Origin: Sulfurimonas sp.
GTDB taxonomy: Bacteria; Campylobacterota; Campylobacteria; Campylobacterales; Sulfurimonadaceae
DNA length: 6,358 bases
Reading direction: 5' to 3'
NCBI GenBank assembly: GCA_027044845.1
Contig: JALUBM010000149.1
Location: 1-6,358 of the forward strand
Shown: one piece after another, positions 1 through 6,131 of the stretch
Layout: the number at the start of each line of letters is the position of its first letter
How positions within the stretch are numbered: position 1 is the stretch's first letter
The notes under the pieces: generated by a model
What the model saw: only the letters and a program-made list of their open reading frames with translations
Databases searched by the model: none
What the model was told of the DNA's origin: nothing
Made by a program: the position numbers and the translations under genes

Positions 1-193
1 ATTAAATGCACTCGCAGCCATTAGAAGATTCACTTCATCACCTCTGAAGCCTTTTAGAAAGTTTCTAACCATTCTATGATCTGATTTAAGATGACCGATT
101 ACAGGTTATATAGCAGCTCGTCTTCTAAATTTTTGTCGTTTTATTTCAAGCTCTTTTTTTGTATCTTTTTTTCTTACAGTAGAAGGACTATAA
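1..193 (-). pseudogene. IS5-type transposase, C-terminal remnant with nonsense codon at the catalytic glutamate (partial)
   Basis: Read on the minus strand from about base 180 to base 1, the frame gives a transposase tail of the DDE IS4/IS5 superfamily. It has an RRRAAI segment, a stop, then PVIGHLKSDHR, RNFLKG and NLLMAASAFN. In this family the segment normally reads RRRAAIEPVIGHLK, in which Arg-(3)-Glu-(6)-Lys is the YREK signature and the Glu is the third catalytic acid. Here the Glu codon is TAA (minus-strand bases 108-106), one base from GAA. The rest of the frame is undamaged, so the inactivation looks recent. The N-terminal two thirds of the enzyme are missing: similarity fades between about 193 and 160, where the P63C gene begins on the other strand. 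The fragment leaves the window at base 1, so the element's terminal repeat is not visible. The family assignment rests on recalled motif patterns, and the subgroup is uncertain. Confidence 0.8.
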
Positions 194-1130
194 ATGTTCA
201 AACTTACTACTTTAAGCGAAGTATCCGCACCAAAAACATTTGACGAATCTGTCGCCGCTTTACAAGTTACGCACCAAGGCAAATGGAAAATATCTGATGA
301 AATCGAAATTGATTGTTATGTTAACAAGTGATAAGCGAAGATTTCTCTCTTTGCGTGGTACTGCAAGAGCAATGGGGATTATGGGTAATGGTAGCAGAGC
401 GCTTTTGAGAAGTGTGCAATCAAGGTGGATAGAACCCTATCTTTCGCACCAGCTTCAAAGCTGGAAATATAGGGCTTCGGAGGATAAATTAGAGCGTTTA
501 GCGGTGATTTCTGGACCAGCTATTATTCCCTTTGAAACCACACTCTTTATTGATTTATGCAAAGCTTATATGCTTGCCAGTAAAGACGGCGTTTTAACAG
601 AAGCAGGTACTCGTGTAGCACACAATTTACTTAGCATTATGACGGCATTTGCAAAAGTCGGATTAGATGCCTTAGTGGATGAGATTACCGGCTACCAAAA
701 AGAGCGTCAAGATAGTGATCTCCAAAAACTTTTGAGTAAATATATAAGTGTAGAGTTTTTAGAGTGGAGCAAGATGTTTCCAGATGAATTCTATGAGCAG
801 TTATTTCGACTAAGGGGCTGGACAGGGTTTGGAGAGTCTGGACGAAAGATGCCTGGAGTAGTTGGATATTTTACGAATGAAATTGTTTATGAGAGACTTC
901 CTAAAGGTATATTAGAGGCACTTAAGAAAAATACTCCCAAAAGTGAAGCCGGTAATAACCTAGTAAGGTACCATCAAAGTTTATCGGAAGATTATGGTGT
1001 AAAGCATTTAGAGAAGCATCTTATCGCTGTTATTGTTTTAATGAAGTCCGCTGATTCTTGGGATCAGTTTCTTTATATGTTGGATAGAAATTATGCTAAA
1101 TATGGTCAGTCTGTTATGAGATTTTTTTAG
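194..1130 (+). pseudogene. P63C-domain protein, broken by a +1 frameshift near 326-330
   Basis: The natural start is the ATG at 194, six bases after AGAAGGA (181-187). This frame gives MFKLTTLSEVSAPKTF, then THQGKWKISDEIEIDCYVNK, and hits TGA at 329-331. Coding continues one base over with DKRRFLSLRG and runs to TAG at 1128-1130. P63C family proteins typically carry a 'THEG..IGD.EI.CAVL.DG.R.LS.RG' segment, and joining the two frames across one surplus base restores that spacing. The second frame alone is open from a TTG at 240, but those first 26 or so residues are out-of-frame noise. Further on are GLDALVDEITGYQ and the P63C domain itself (FPDEFYEQLFRLRGW through PKGILEALKK, HQSLSEDYG and a helical end), about codons 180-286 of the second frame. 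P63C proteins occur in prophages and mobile islands and have no settled function. A sequencing error would mimic this lesion. Confidence 0.78.
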
Positions 1131-1147
1131 TTTTTAGGAGATGAATG

Positions 1148-1177
1148 TTCTCAGTGTTTTAATATTTTAGATATAAT
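1148..1177 (+). promoter_or_regulatory. Candidate sigma-70 promoter for the HET-TIR-patatin unit
   Basis: A perfect TATAAT lies at 1172-1177. TTCTCA at 1148-1153 matches the -35 consensus at four of six positions, with an 18-base spacer. Transcription would start near 1184 and give a leader of about 80 bases that contains the hairpin at 1204-1243 before the ribosome site AAGGA (1254-1258), eight bases before the HET start codon. TATAAT-like words are common in DNA this AT-rich, so this is only a candidate. Confidence 0.35.
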
Positions 1178-1203
1178 CTCAGAATAGAGGTTACTGAACT
1201 TGA

Positions 1204-1243
1204 ATAACTGCTAGAGGAATTTATTCCTAAAGCCAGCTGTTAT
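1204..1243 (+). promoter_or_regulatory. Nested hairpin in the leader before the HET gene
   Basis: ATAACTGCT (1204-1212) pairs with AGCTGTTAT (1235-1243) at eight of nine positions. Inside that, AGGAAT (1215-1220) pairs perfectly with ATTCCT (1223-1228) around a two-base gap. No T-run follows on the plus strand, so it does not look like an ordinary terminator for the gene upstream. It ends 10 bases before the ribosome site, so it could be a translational control element or, as DNA, a two-layer operator. No known riboswitch or RNA family was recognised. Confidence 0.35.
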
Positions 1244-1266
1244 ATTAAAATATAAGGATAATTATA

Positions 1267-2721
1267 ATGAATACACATCAAAATCCAGCAGGTAGTTTTT
1301 TTAAACTACTTGTTCCTGTAGCAGAACAAGAACCAATTGAAAATGGTGCTAAAACTATAAATTTAAGTGGAAAAACTTGGGCTCTAGTTGATTTTAAACG
1401 AATATCTGATGCTCCACCATATACATGTATATCTTATTCTTGGGGCAAAGAAGAAATGGTAAATCCATTGAATAGTGAGGAGAATATTTCAGCTAGAAGT
1501 ATTTCTGTTATAGAGACTGTTATAAACTCTTTTGAATCAACTGAGTGTCTGGAAACTGAAATGCGAAGTTTGTTTCATAAAGAAATTAAAAGAGATGAAA
1601 AATTAGAGTTAATACATAAAGCATCATGTGCTATTTGGGTGGATGCTTTATGCAGACCACAACAACAGCCTGCTGCTGATATATGTATTCAAAACATGGG
1701 GGAAATTTACAGAGAATCAACACAAGTATTCGTTGTTCTGAATACTGACTGCACTAATACAGTTGAAAAAATACATAATAAAGACCCATTAAATCTTAAT
1801 GATTATTTAGCGATAGCAGATGATGATTGGATCGATAGAGTTTGGACATACCAAGAGTATGCTAATAGTAAAATAATGTTCTTGGTAGCTGAAGATAAAG
1901 GAGATACTTTTGTCAGTGAAGCTAATTTTCTCAATCAACTTATGACGCATGATGTAGCTTATACAGATGTTAAGGATGTTGAATTGACTCAAAAACTAGA
2001 GCGTTGGCAATTTTTGATTGCCGAGCAATATTTATTTGAACGATCAGCATTTTTAGTTATGTCAGCTGTTAATAGACGATTTTGTCTTCCTACTCGTCCA
2101 GAAGATCGCGTCAATGCTATGTTATCAGTAATTTCAGATAAATACATAGATACTCAAAGTCAAAATCTAATTACATCAGCTGAATATTTTATGCAACTTT
2201 GTGAAAAAAATAATGATTTTTCATTCATTTTTTCAACAAATCCACGTAGCAAAGTATTAGGTAAAGGCTGGAGACCATTAGATACTCAATTGACACCAGT
2301 TATTTCTGATGTATCTGTATATGGAGGTAATGGATTATCAGGGGTTGTTAAAGATACATATCTTCAAATGAACAATATGTGTCATATGATTCTAGGGAAG
2401 TCTAATTCAGTTGTTTCTGCGATTGAAAGTTTGTTAAAGGCTGACTTTCCGAAAGAACTTCTTAAGATATTAAAACAACGTGGATTTACTGGATGTGGCG
2501 AATGTATAACACTTGAACATGGATATTTCTTTCCACAACACTCATACAAACATTCTAAAAATCTCTTTGTTGCGGTATCCTTTGATGTTAAATTTCATCA
2601 AGGTGCACCTGGTTTATTGTTGCGTTCAAATGATACCAATATAAATCAGTTCTGTGATACGGGTGTTTTTATAGGTAAAATCCCCGAGGAACTAGAAAAA
2701 GAAATTATTAATGTATCTTAA
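1267..2721 (+). CDS. HET-domain (heterokaryon incompatibility-type) protein
   Basis: A 484-residue protein starting at the ATG eight bases after AAGGA (1254-1258). The N-terminal half carries the hallmark blocks of the HET domain (PF06985) in order: YTCISYSWG (52-60), IWVDALCRPQQQ (123-134), MGEIYREST.VFVVL (144-158), WIDRVWTYQEY (188-198) and RPEDRVNAMLSVISDK (277-292). HET domains are best known from fungi, where they trigger cell death after non-self recognition. Bacterial members are scarce, and a remote link to the TIR fold has been proposed. The C-terminal part (about 300-484) matches no domain I know. It holds a CGEC pair (410-413) followed by His418, His425 and His429, which might bind metal. 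No signal peptide or membrane helix is apparent, so the protein is probably cytosolic. It precedes the TIR gene by 105 bases on the same strand, which suggests a shared role in immunity. The HET call is confident; the function here is not. Confidence 0.85.
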   Translation: MNTHQNPAGSFFKLLVPVAEQEPIENGAKTINLSGKTWALVDFKRISDAPPYTCISYSWGKEEMVNPLNSEENISARSISVIETVINSFESTECLETEMRSLFHKEIKRDEKLELIHKASCAIWVDALCRPQQQPAADICIQNMGEIYRESTQVFVVLNTDCTNTVEKIHNKDPLNLNDYLAIADDDWIDRVWTYQEYANSKIMFLVAEDKGDTFVSEANFLNQLMTHDVAYTDVKDVELTQKLERWQFLIAEQYLFERSAFLVMSAVNRRFCLPTRPEDRVNAMLSVISDKYIDTQSQNLITSAEYFMQLCEKNNDFSFIFSTNPRSKVLGKGWRPLDTQLTPVISDVSVYGGNGLSGVVKDTYLQMNNMCHMILGKSNSVVSAIESLLKADFPKELLKILKQRGFTGCGECITLEHGYFFPQHSYKHSKNLFVAVSFDVKFHQGAPGLLLRSNDTNINQFCDTGVFIGKIPEELEKEIINVS

Positions 2722-2756
2722 TGTTAATTTTTACTCAAATACGAGCATTTAAAATA

Positions 2757-2768
2757 TTATGCGCATAA
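2757..2768. promoter_or_regulatory. 12-bp perfect palindrome between HET and TIR genes
   Basis: TTATGCGCATAA is fully self-complementary and carries a GCGC core that stands out from the AT-rich spacer. It lies 36 bases after the HET stop codon and about 30 bases upstream of the -10 candidate for the TIR gene. It could be a dimeric repressor site or chance. It is too short, and lacks a T-run, to act as a terminator. Confidence 0.22.
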
Positions 2769-2796
2769 ACAACTAAACAAAAAAGGTTATTACCAG

Positions 2797-2802
2797 TATA
2801 AT
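2797..2802 (+). promoter_or_regulatory. Candidate -10 element before the TIR gene
   Basis: A perfect TATAAT sits 24 bases before the TIR start codon, followed by GAGGA (2815-2819) seven bases before the ATG. No convincing -35 hexamer lies 16-18 bases upstream, where the sequence is A-rich. This may be a weak or activator-dependent internal promoter allowing TIR and SLOG-patatin to be made independently of HET. Read-through from the HET gene is equally possible, since no terminator is seen between them. Confidence 0.3.
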
Positions 2803-2826
2803 ACAAAAAAACATGAGGATATTGTT

Positions 2827-3324
2827 ATGACACGAAGAGCATTTTATAGTTTTCATTACAAACCAGATAATTGGAGAGCTTCTCAAGTAAGGACTATGGG
2901 GCTTCTTGAGGGTAACAAACCTGCCACAGATAATGATTGGGAAAAAATTGAAAAAGGTGGTGATAAAGCTATTCAAAAATGGATAGATGATCAATTATAT
3001 GGAAAATCCGTTCTTATTGTTCTGATCGGAGAAAATACGGCCGAAAGAAAATGGATAAACTATGAAATTAAAAAAGCTTGGGATGATGGTAAAGGTGTAC
3101 TTGGGATTCATATTCATAATCTGAAAGATAGCGATGGAAATCAATCTAATGAAGGTTCAAATCCTTTTAAAGGCTTTGATGTGAACGGTAAACCATTAGA
3201 TGGAATAGTTAAAACATATAACCCTTCATATAAAACAAGTATATATGTTTATAATAATATAAAAGAAAACCTTTCTAAATGGATTGAAGAAGCCATTGAA
3301 ATCCGAAATAAATATAAACAATAG
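2827..3324 (+). CDS. TIR-like protein of the DUF1863/MTH538 (ThsB-like) family
   Basis: A 165-residue protein starting at the ATG seven bases after GAGGA. It fits the MTH538 TIR-like family (PF08937), which contains the ThsB proteins of Thoeris anti-phage systems. The first strand and loop read RRAFYSFHYKPDNWRASQVR (3-22). A second strand, SVLIVLIGENTAERKWINYE (61-80), leads into a helix. Glu80 in WINYEI is the expected catalytic glutamate, and VLGIHIHNL (91-99) is the next strand. The C-terminal NPF and KTYNPSYKTS segments and the final WIEEAIE helix are also usual in this family. The length is normal for a single-domain ThsB. Known members hydrolyse or cyclise NAD+ after phage sensing to make an ADP-ribose-type signal. 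Only eight bases separate it from the SLOG-patatin gene, so the two are almost certainly cotranscribed and probably form a signal-maker and receiver pair. NADase or cyclase activity here is inferred. Confidence 0.88.
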   Translation: MTRRAFYSFHYKPDNWRASQVRTMGLLEGNKPATDNDWEKIEKGGDKAIQKWIDDQLYGKSVLIVLIGENTAERKWINYEIKKAWDDGKGVLGIHIHNLKDSDGNQSNEGSNPFKGFDVNGKPLDGIVKTYNPSYKTSIYVYNNIKENLSKWIEEAIEIRNKYKQ

Positions 3325-3332
3325 GTAAAATT

Positions 3333-4958
3333 ATGAAACATCATTTACCACTGCTTGGAATTAGGGTACACCTTTCTGGTTCTATACCTGATGAATTATC
3401 TGATAAAGAACAAGAAAATATTCGAAAATTCGTTCAAAAACTTACGAGTATGATATTTAGCGAAGGAGGAACTATTATTCATGGTAGTCATCCTTCTCTA
3501 ACTGCTCCATTAAAAATATCTGCTGAAAAATTTATACGTGCAGGAGGAAAGAAAGATGCCCTTACTTTAGTCCGTGCTCAAAAATTTGCAATAAAAGATG
3601 AACACTTAGAGGAGATTGAACATCAACGCGAATACGCAGTTGTACAAATCATACCTGGTTCTAAAGAAAATGAACAGGAAAGTTTAATTCCTATGAGAGA
3701 GTGGATGGCAGAGCGTTCTGATGTCATCATTTGCTTTGGTGGAAAATGGTGGAATGAGAATAAGTCGCGTGCGGGCGTGCCAGAAGAGCTTGATACTACA
3801 CTGGCACTTGGAAAACCTGCTTTTGTTATTCCTCAATTTGGTGGTGCAATGGCAGGTTATGCAAAGGATGATAAATCGTTATTGTCCCGTTTACATAATG
3901 GGCTCTCTTCTGAAAGAAATTTTGAAATAGCAAAGATGACATCTTCTATGGATATTGTAAATAATATCGTCACTCAGTTAAAACTTTTGCCTCTTGTGCG
4001 TGATAGCATATCAAGTGGACGAAATTTTCGTATTTTAGTCTTAGATGGTGGAGGTCTCCGAGGTACTTTTACTGCCGCAGTGCTTGCAAGATGGGATGAT
4101 ATGCTTAAAAAAGAAGGAAACAATGAGCTTGTTAAACATTTTGATCTTGTTGCCGGTACCTCTACTGGAGCAATTTTGGCGATAGGACTTGGACTTGGAT
4201 TAAAACCACTTGACATATTAAATTTTTATAAACAAGAGGGTCCAGCAATTTTTCCAAAAAATAGAAAATTGCGACATTGGATAAATTCAAAATATGATTC
4301 TAAGACACTTCGTGAAAGATTAGAAGCGGTTTTAGGCAAAGAAACACTTATTGATAATTCATGTTGCAGGCTAGTTATTCCTACTGTACGTGCAGCACAT
4401 GGTGAAGCGGAAGTGATTACGACCTCTCACACTGAAGATAGAACAGGATTTCAGAACATGACAGCTGTTGAAGTAGCATTAGCATCTTCTGCAGCACCTA
4501 CCTATTTTGATGAAGCTATTGTAGATACAGAAATTACAGTAGAAAAATATTTAGATGGAGGTATTTGGGCTAACAATCCAATACTTCCTGCTTTGGCTGA
4601 AGCTGTACGATATTTAAAAATTCCATTAGATAGAATTGATGTTTTAAGTGTTGGAACAATGGGTAACGAATCTGATTTTACTAAATCACTTGGGAAAGGT
4701 AAATTAGGATGGGCACCAGAAAGTGCTGATCTCTTTTTTTCTGCTCAAGAACATGGGGCGTTAACTATGGCAGAAAGTCTTCTTAGCCCAGCTCGTCATT
4801 TACGAGTTAATCAACAAACACCAAGTGAAATTAAGTTAGATGATGGAGGTGCCATTGATGATATGGCAGAAAGAGGAAATAACGTGGCAAAAGATTCTTT
4901 TAGTGCTGTCCGCTCACGATTTTTAGATGGTATATATGCTTCTGATTGGCGCAACTAA
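3333..4958 (+). CDS. SLOG-like sensor fused to patatin-like phospholipase (putative effector)
   Basis: A 541-residue two-domain protein. Residues 1-215 look like a SLOG Rossmann-type ligand-binding domain: LSGSIPDEL (14-22) after the first strand, GGTIIHGSHPSL (45-56), then VIICFGGKWW (131-140) and AGVPEELDTTLALGKPAF (147-164), which resembles the glycine-rich loop and acidic motif of the family. Residues 231 to about 470 are a patatin domain: oxyanion loop DGGGLRG (238-244), nucleophile elbow GTSTG with Ser277, ASSAAPTYF (384-392) and DGG with catalytic Asp408. The Ser-Asp dyad is intact, so the enzyme should be active as a lipid acyl hydrolase on membranes, as CapV is in CBASS. The start codon follows a weak AGGT overlapping the TIR stop codon, so translation is probably coupled to the TIR gene. 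SLOG in ThsA binds the TIR-made signal, so by analogy this SLOG would switch on the lipase. The patatin call is very firm; the SLOG call is good but made by eye. Confidence 0.88.
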   Translation: MKHHLPLLGIRVHLSGSIPDELSDKEQENIRKFVQKLTSMIFSEGGTIIHGSHPSLTAPLKISAEKFIRAGGKKDALTLVRAQKFAIKDEHLEEIEHQREYAVVQIIPGSKENEQESLIPMREWMAERSDVIICFGGKWWNENKSRAGVPEELDTTLALGKPAFVIPQFGGAMAGYAKDDKSLLSRLHNGLSSERNFEIAKMTSSMDIVNNIVTQLKLLPLVRDSISSGRNFRILVLDGGGLRGTFTAAVLARWDDMLKKEGNNELVKHFDLVAGTSTGAILAIGLGLGLKPLDILNFYKQEGPAIFPKNRKLRHWINSKYDSKTLRERLEAVLGKETLIDNSCCRLVIPTVRAAHGEAEVITTSHTEDRTGFQNMTAVEVALASSAAPTYFDEAIVDTEITVEKYLDGGIWANNPILPALAEAVRYLKIPLDRIDVLSVGTMGNESDFTKSLGKGKLGWAPESADLFFSAQEHGALTMAESLLSPARHLRVNQQTPSEIKLDDGGAIDDMAERGNNVAKDSFSAVRSRFLDGIYASDWRN

Positions 4959-4975
4959 CAATTTAAATAAATATT

Positions 4976-5040
4976 TATATAAATTCATATTATGGATTGA
5001 AGATTTATTTTATCTTTTCTGAATTTATATATAATTTTTT
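4976..5040 (+). terminator. AT-rich hairpin with T-run after the SLOG-patatin gene
   Basis: TATATAAATTCA (4976-4987) pairs perfectly over 12 bases with TGAATTTATATA (5020-5031). AAGAT (5000-5004) and ATCTT (5012-5016) form an inner stem. The structure is followed by T6 at 5035-5040, 18 bases past the stop codon at its left arm. The loop is long and GC pairs are few, so it may be weak, but the position and the T-run fit the end of the HET-TIR-patatin unit. Confidence 0.5.
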
Positions 5041-5107
5041 ACTTATATTATATCGCTCTTATGTAGCAAACTAACCCAACTCCTTTTTCATAAAAAAACG
5101 AAGTCAT

Positions 5108-5170
5108 TTAATACCTAATTTTAGCTTTTTGTAATAATTGAAACCTTAGCTCATTCTTTTGATTTGTCAT
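5108..5170 (-). CDS. Very short ORF (20 aa), unrecognised, possibly a remnant
   Basis: On the minus strand an ATG at 5170-5168 is preceded by a fair ribosome site (GGAGAG) and gives MTNQKNELRFQLLQKAKIRY before TAA. It lies 22 bases after the broken ORF at 5459-5193 on the same strand. It matches no family I know and is too short to judge. It could be a genuine small protein or the start of a gene cut short. It is listed because the ribosome site is reasonable. Confidence 0.2.
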   Translation of the reverse strand: MTNQKNELRFQLLQKAKIRY

Positions 5171-5192
5171 TTTATCTCTCCAATAACTTTCA

Positions 5193-5459
5193 CTACACTA
5201 TCTCTCTTCTCTCTCTCTTTCGTGTAAGCTCTAATACCCCACCATTTGCAGGACATCCCATATCGTTAAATAGCTTCTCTACGACAAGTTCTACTACTTC
5301 TGAGGTAATATCTATCTTTTGGTTAACTAGCTCAACAAGCGTCAGACCAAGCGAGTGTTAAAACACGAGTCGGTAAAAGCCCTCATCGTATGTTTCTAGG
5401 CATATTTTACCACTTGTTTGGTTGTAGGTTAGTTTTAATTGATTTTGGTCTTTTTTCAT
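5193..5459 (-). pseudogene. Small unrecognised ORF interrupted by an in-frame TAA
   Basis: On the minus strand the ATG at 5459-5457 directly follows the stop codon of the HNH remnant in the same frame. It gives 33 residues, beginning MKKDQNQLKLTYNQTSGKI and ending EGFYRLVF, then TAA (5360-5358). The same frame stays open for 54 more codons, with protein-like content such as LGLTLVELVNQKIDIT, EVVELVVEKLFND and NGGVLELTRKRE, and ends at TAG (5195-5193). The downstream part reads like real coding sequence with amphipathic helices, so the TAA is probably a nonsense change in an 88-codon gene. TAA ends other genes here, so it is a true stop. No family is recognised. The C-terminal basic run comes from a CT-rich tract at 5200-5221. 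The alternative is a genuine 33-residue protein followed by unrelated sequence. Confidence 0.35.
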
Positions 5460-5528
5460 TTAGATATTTGACTTTTTTCTATTACAATCTTTACAAAGCA
5501 TTTGGCAATTATCAGCAGTATAAACCAA
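5460..5528 (-). pseudogene. HNH endonuclease, C-terminal remnant
   Basis: The minus-strand frame ending at TAA (5462-5460) reads YTADNCQMLCKDCNRKKSNI. This matches the usual tail of HNH nucleases, where the last metal-site helix reads 'DNCQ.LC..CN..KS'. Cys, Asn and the CxxC zinc-knuckle pair are all present. Upstream of about 5522-5528 the homology stops and an opposite-strand repeat-protein fragment begins, so the catalytic His-Asn core is missing. The next small ORF starts immediately at its stop codon, suggesting an original short operon on this strand. The recognised stretch is only about 20 residues, but its pattern is distinctive. Confidence 0.55.
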
Positions 5529-6036
5529 GCATGGTAAAAAATTTGGTTACAGCGAAGTCCACTACATAAACAACGTAGAAAAAGTTACTATCATCTGCAA
5601 AACACACGGCGAATTCACTCAAGCACCGGCAAAACATCTCTCACATAAGTATGTCTGTCCTGAATGTGCAAAAATAGCGCAAGGTATATCACGACGCATT
5701 GATAAATCATATCTCATTAAAGAAGCTGTCAAGCTCTATGGAGATATCTACAACTACGATAACACTGTAGTTGGAAGAAAACATGAAACAATTGAAGTCT
5801 ATTGTACTATACATCAACAATATTTTACGCAAATGTTAGGTTCACACCTAAAAGGTCACACGGGATGCAAGGAATGCTTACGAGAGAAAAGAGAACAGCA
5901 AGCTCACGAGATATTCAAAGAGAACTTTATCCAGCAATTTATTGACAAGTTCGGAGACAATTATGACTTCTCAAAAGTTGAATACACTAATAGCACCACG
6001 CCCGTTGTCGTCATGCAATTAAAAAAACCTCATTGA
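5524..6036 (+). pseudogene. DUF723-like zinc-knuckle repeat protein (homing/phage nuclease type), truncated at both ends
   Basis: One frame is open from just after a stop at 5521-5523 to TGA at 6034-6036. It holds two complete repeats and part of a third, of the kind 'HG..YDYS.V.Y....KV.I.C..HG.F.Q.P..HL....CP.C'. Repeat 1 has KHGKKFGYSEVHYINN, CKTHGEF and CPEC. Repeat 2 has LYGDIYNYDN, CTIH and CKEC. Repeat 3 starts KFGDNYDFSKVEYTN, then loses its pattern after PVVV and stops. Each full repeat ends as a CxxH/CxxC zinc knuckle. Such repeats occur in phage and mobile endonucleases, often beside GIY-YIG or HNH domains, and are thought to bind DNA. No start codon lies before repeat 1, where the sequence meets the HNH remnant. 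The first internal ATG is at 5833, within repeat 2. More C-ending codons than in the neighbours suggest a different origin. Probably not expressed as a functional protein. Confidence 0.6.
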
Positions 6037-6071
6037 TAGAACATTTTCCTTTCTCGAATTAAAAAAATAAA

Positions 6072-6125
6072 ATGTAAACTATAATCATATATTTACATAC
6101 AAAAAAAAGTATTATGTAAACTATA
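6072..6125 (+). promoter_or_regulatory. Repeated 12-mer, candidate operator before the last gene
   Basis: ATGTAAACTATA occurs at 6072-6083 and again, identically, at 6114-6125. The starts are 42 bases apart, close to four helical turns, so both copies would face the same side of the DNA. Between them TTTACAT (6092-6098) is the inverse of the first seven bases. The second copy lies just upstream of the TATAAT at 6132-6137, over the expected -35 zone. This is the arrangement of a repressor or activator site, though AT-rich background raises the odds of chance repeats. Confidence 0.4.
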
Positions 6126-6131
6126 TATGGC

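Noticed and set aside
240..330. TTG start at 240 for the P63C gene
   Set aside because: The first 26 or so residues of that frame show no family pattern, while the ATG frame at 194 has a good ribosome site and the expected P63C N-terminal segment.
1807..1992. Minus-strand open frame inside the HET gene
   Set aside because: Shadow of the HET coding frame, which carries conserved motifs over this stretch.
2773..2994. Minus-strand open frame over the start of the TIR gene
   Set aside because: It is antisense to well-supported TIR codons, has no ribosome site seen, and is hydrophobic only because it mirrors A-rich coding sequence.
3721..4216. Alternative frames inside the SLOG-patatin gene on both strands
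   Set aside because: They overlap the SLOG and oxyanion-loop motifs of the real frame and show no domain pattern of their own.
5164..5361. Plus-strand open frame of 65 codons rich in Ser/Thr
   Set aside because: It is the reverse of the minus-strand coding-like sequence and a CT-rich tract; no ribosome site precedes it.
1..5460. Recoding of TAA as an amino acid, given two in-frame TAA codons in otherwise coding-like frames
   Set aside because: TAA ends the HET and SLOG-patatin genes at natural family ends, so the in-frame TAA codons are better explained as nonsense mutations in decaying genes.
5833..6036. Short gene starting at the ATG at 5833
   Set aside because: The ATG falls in the middle of repeat 2 of a longer frame; it is an internal methionine.
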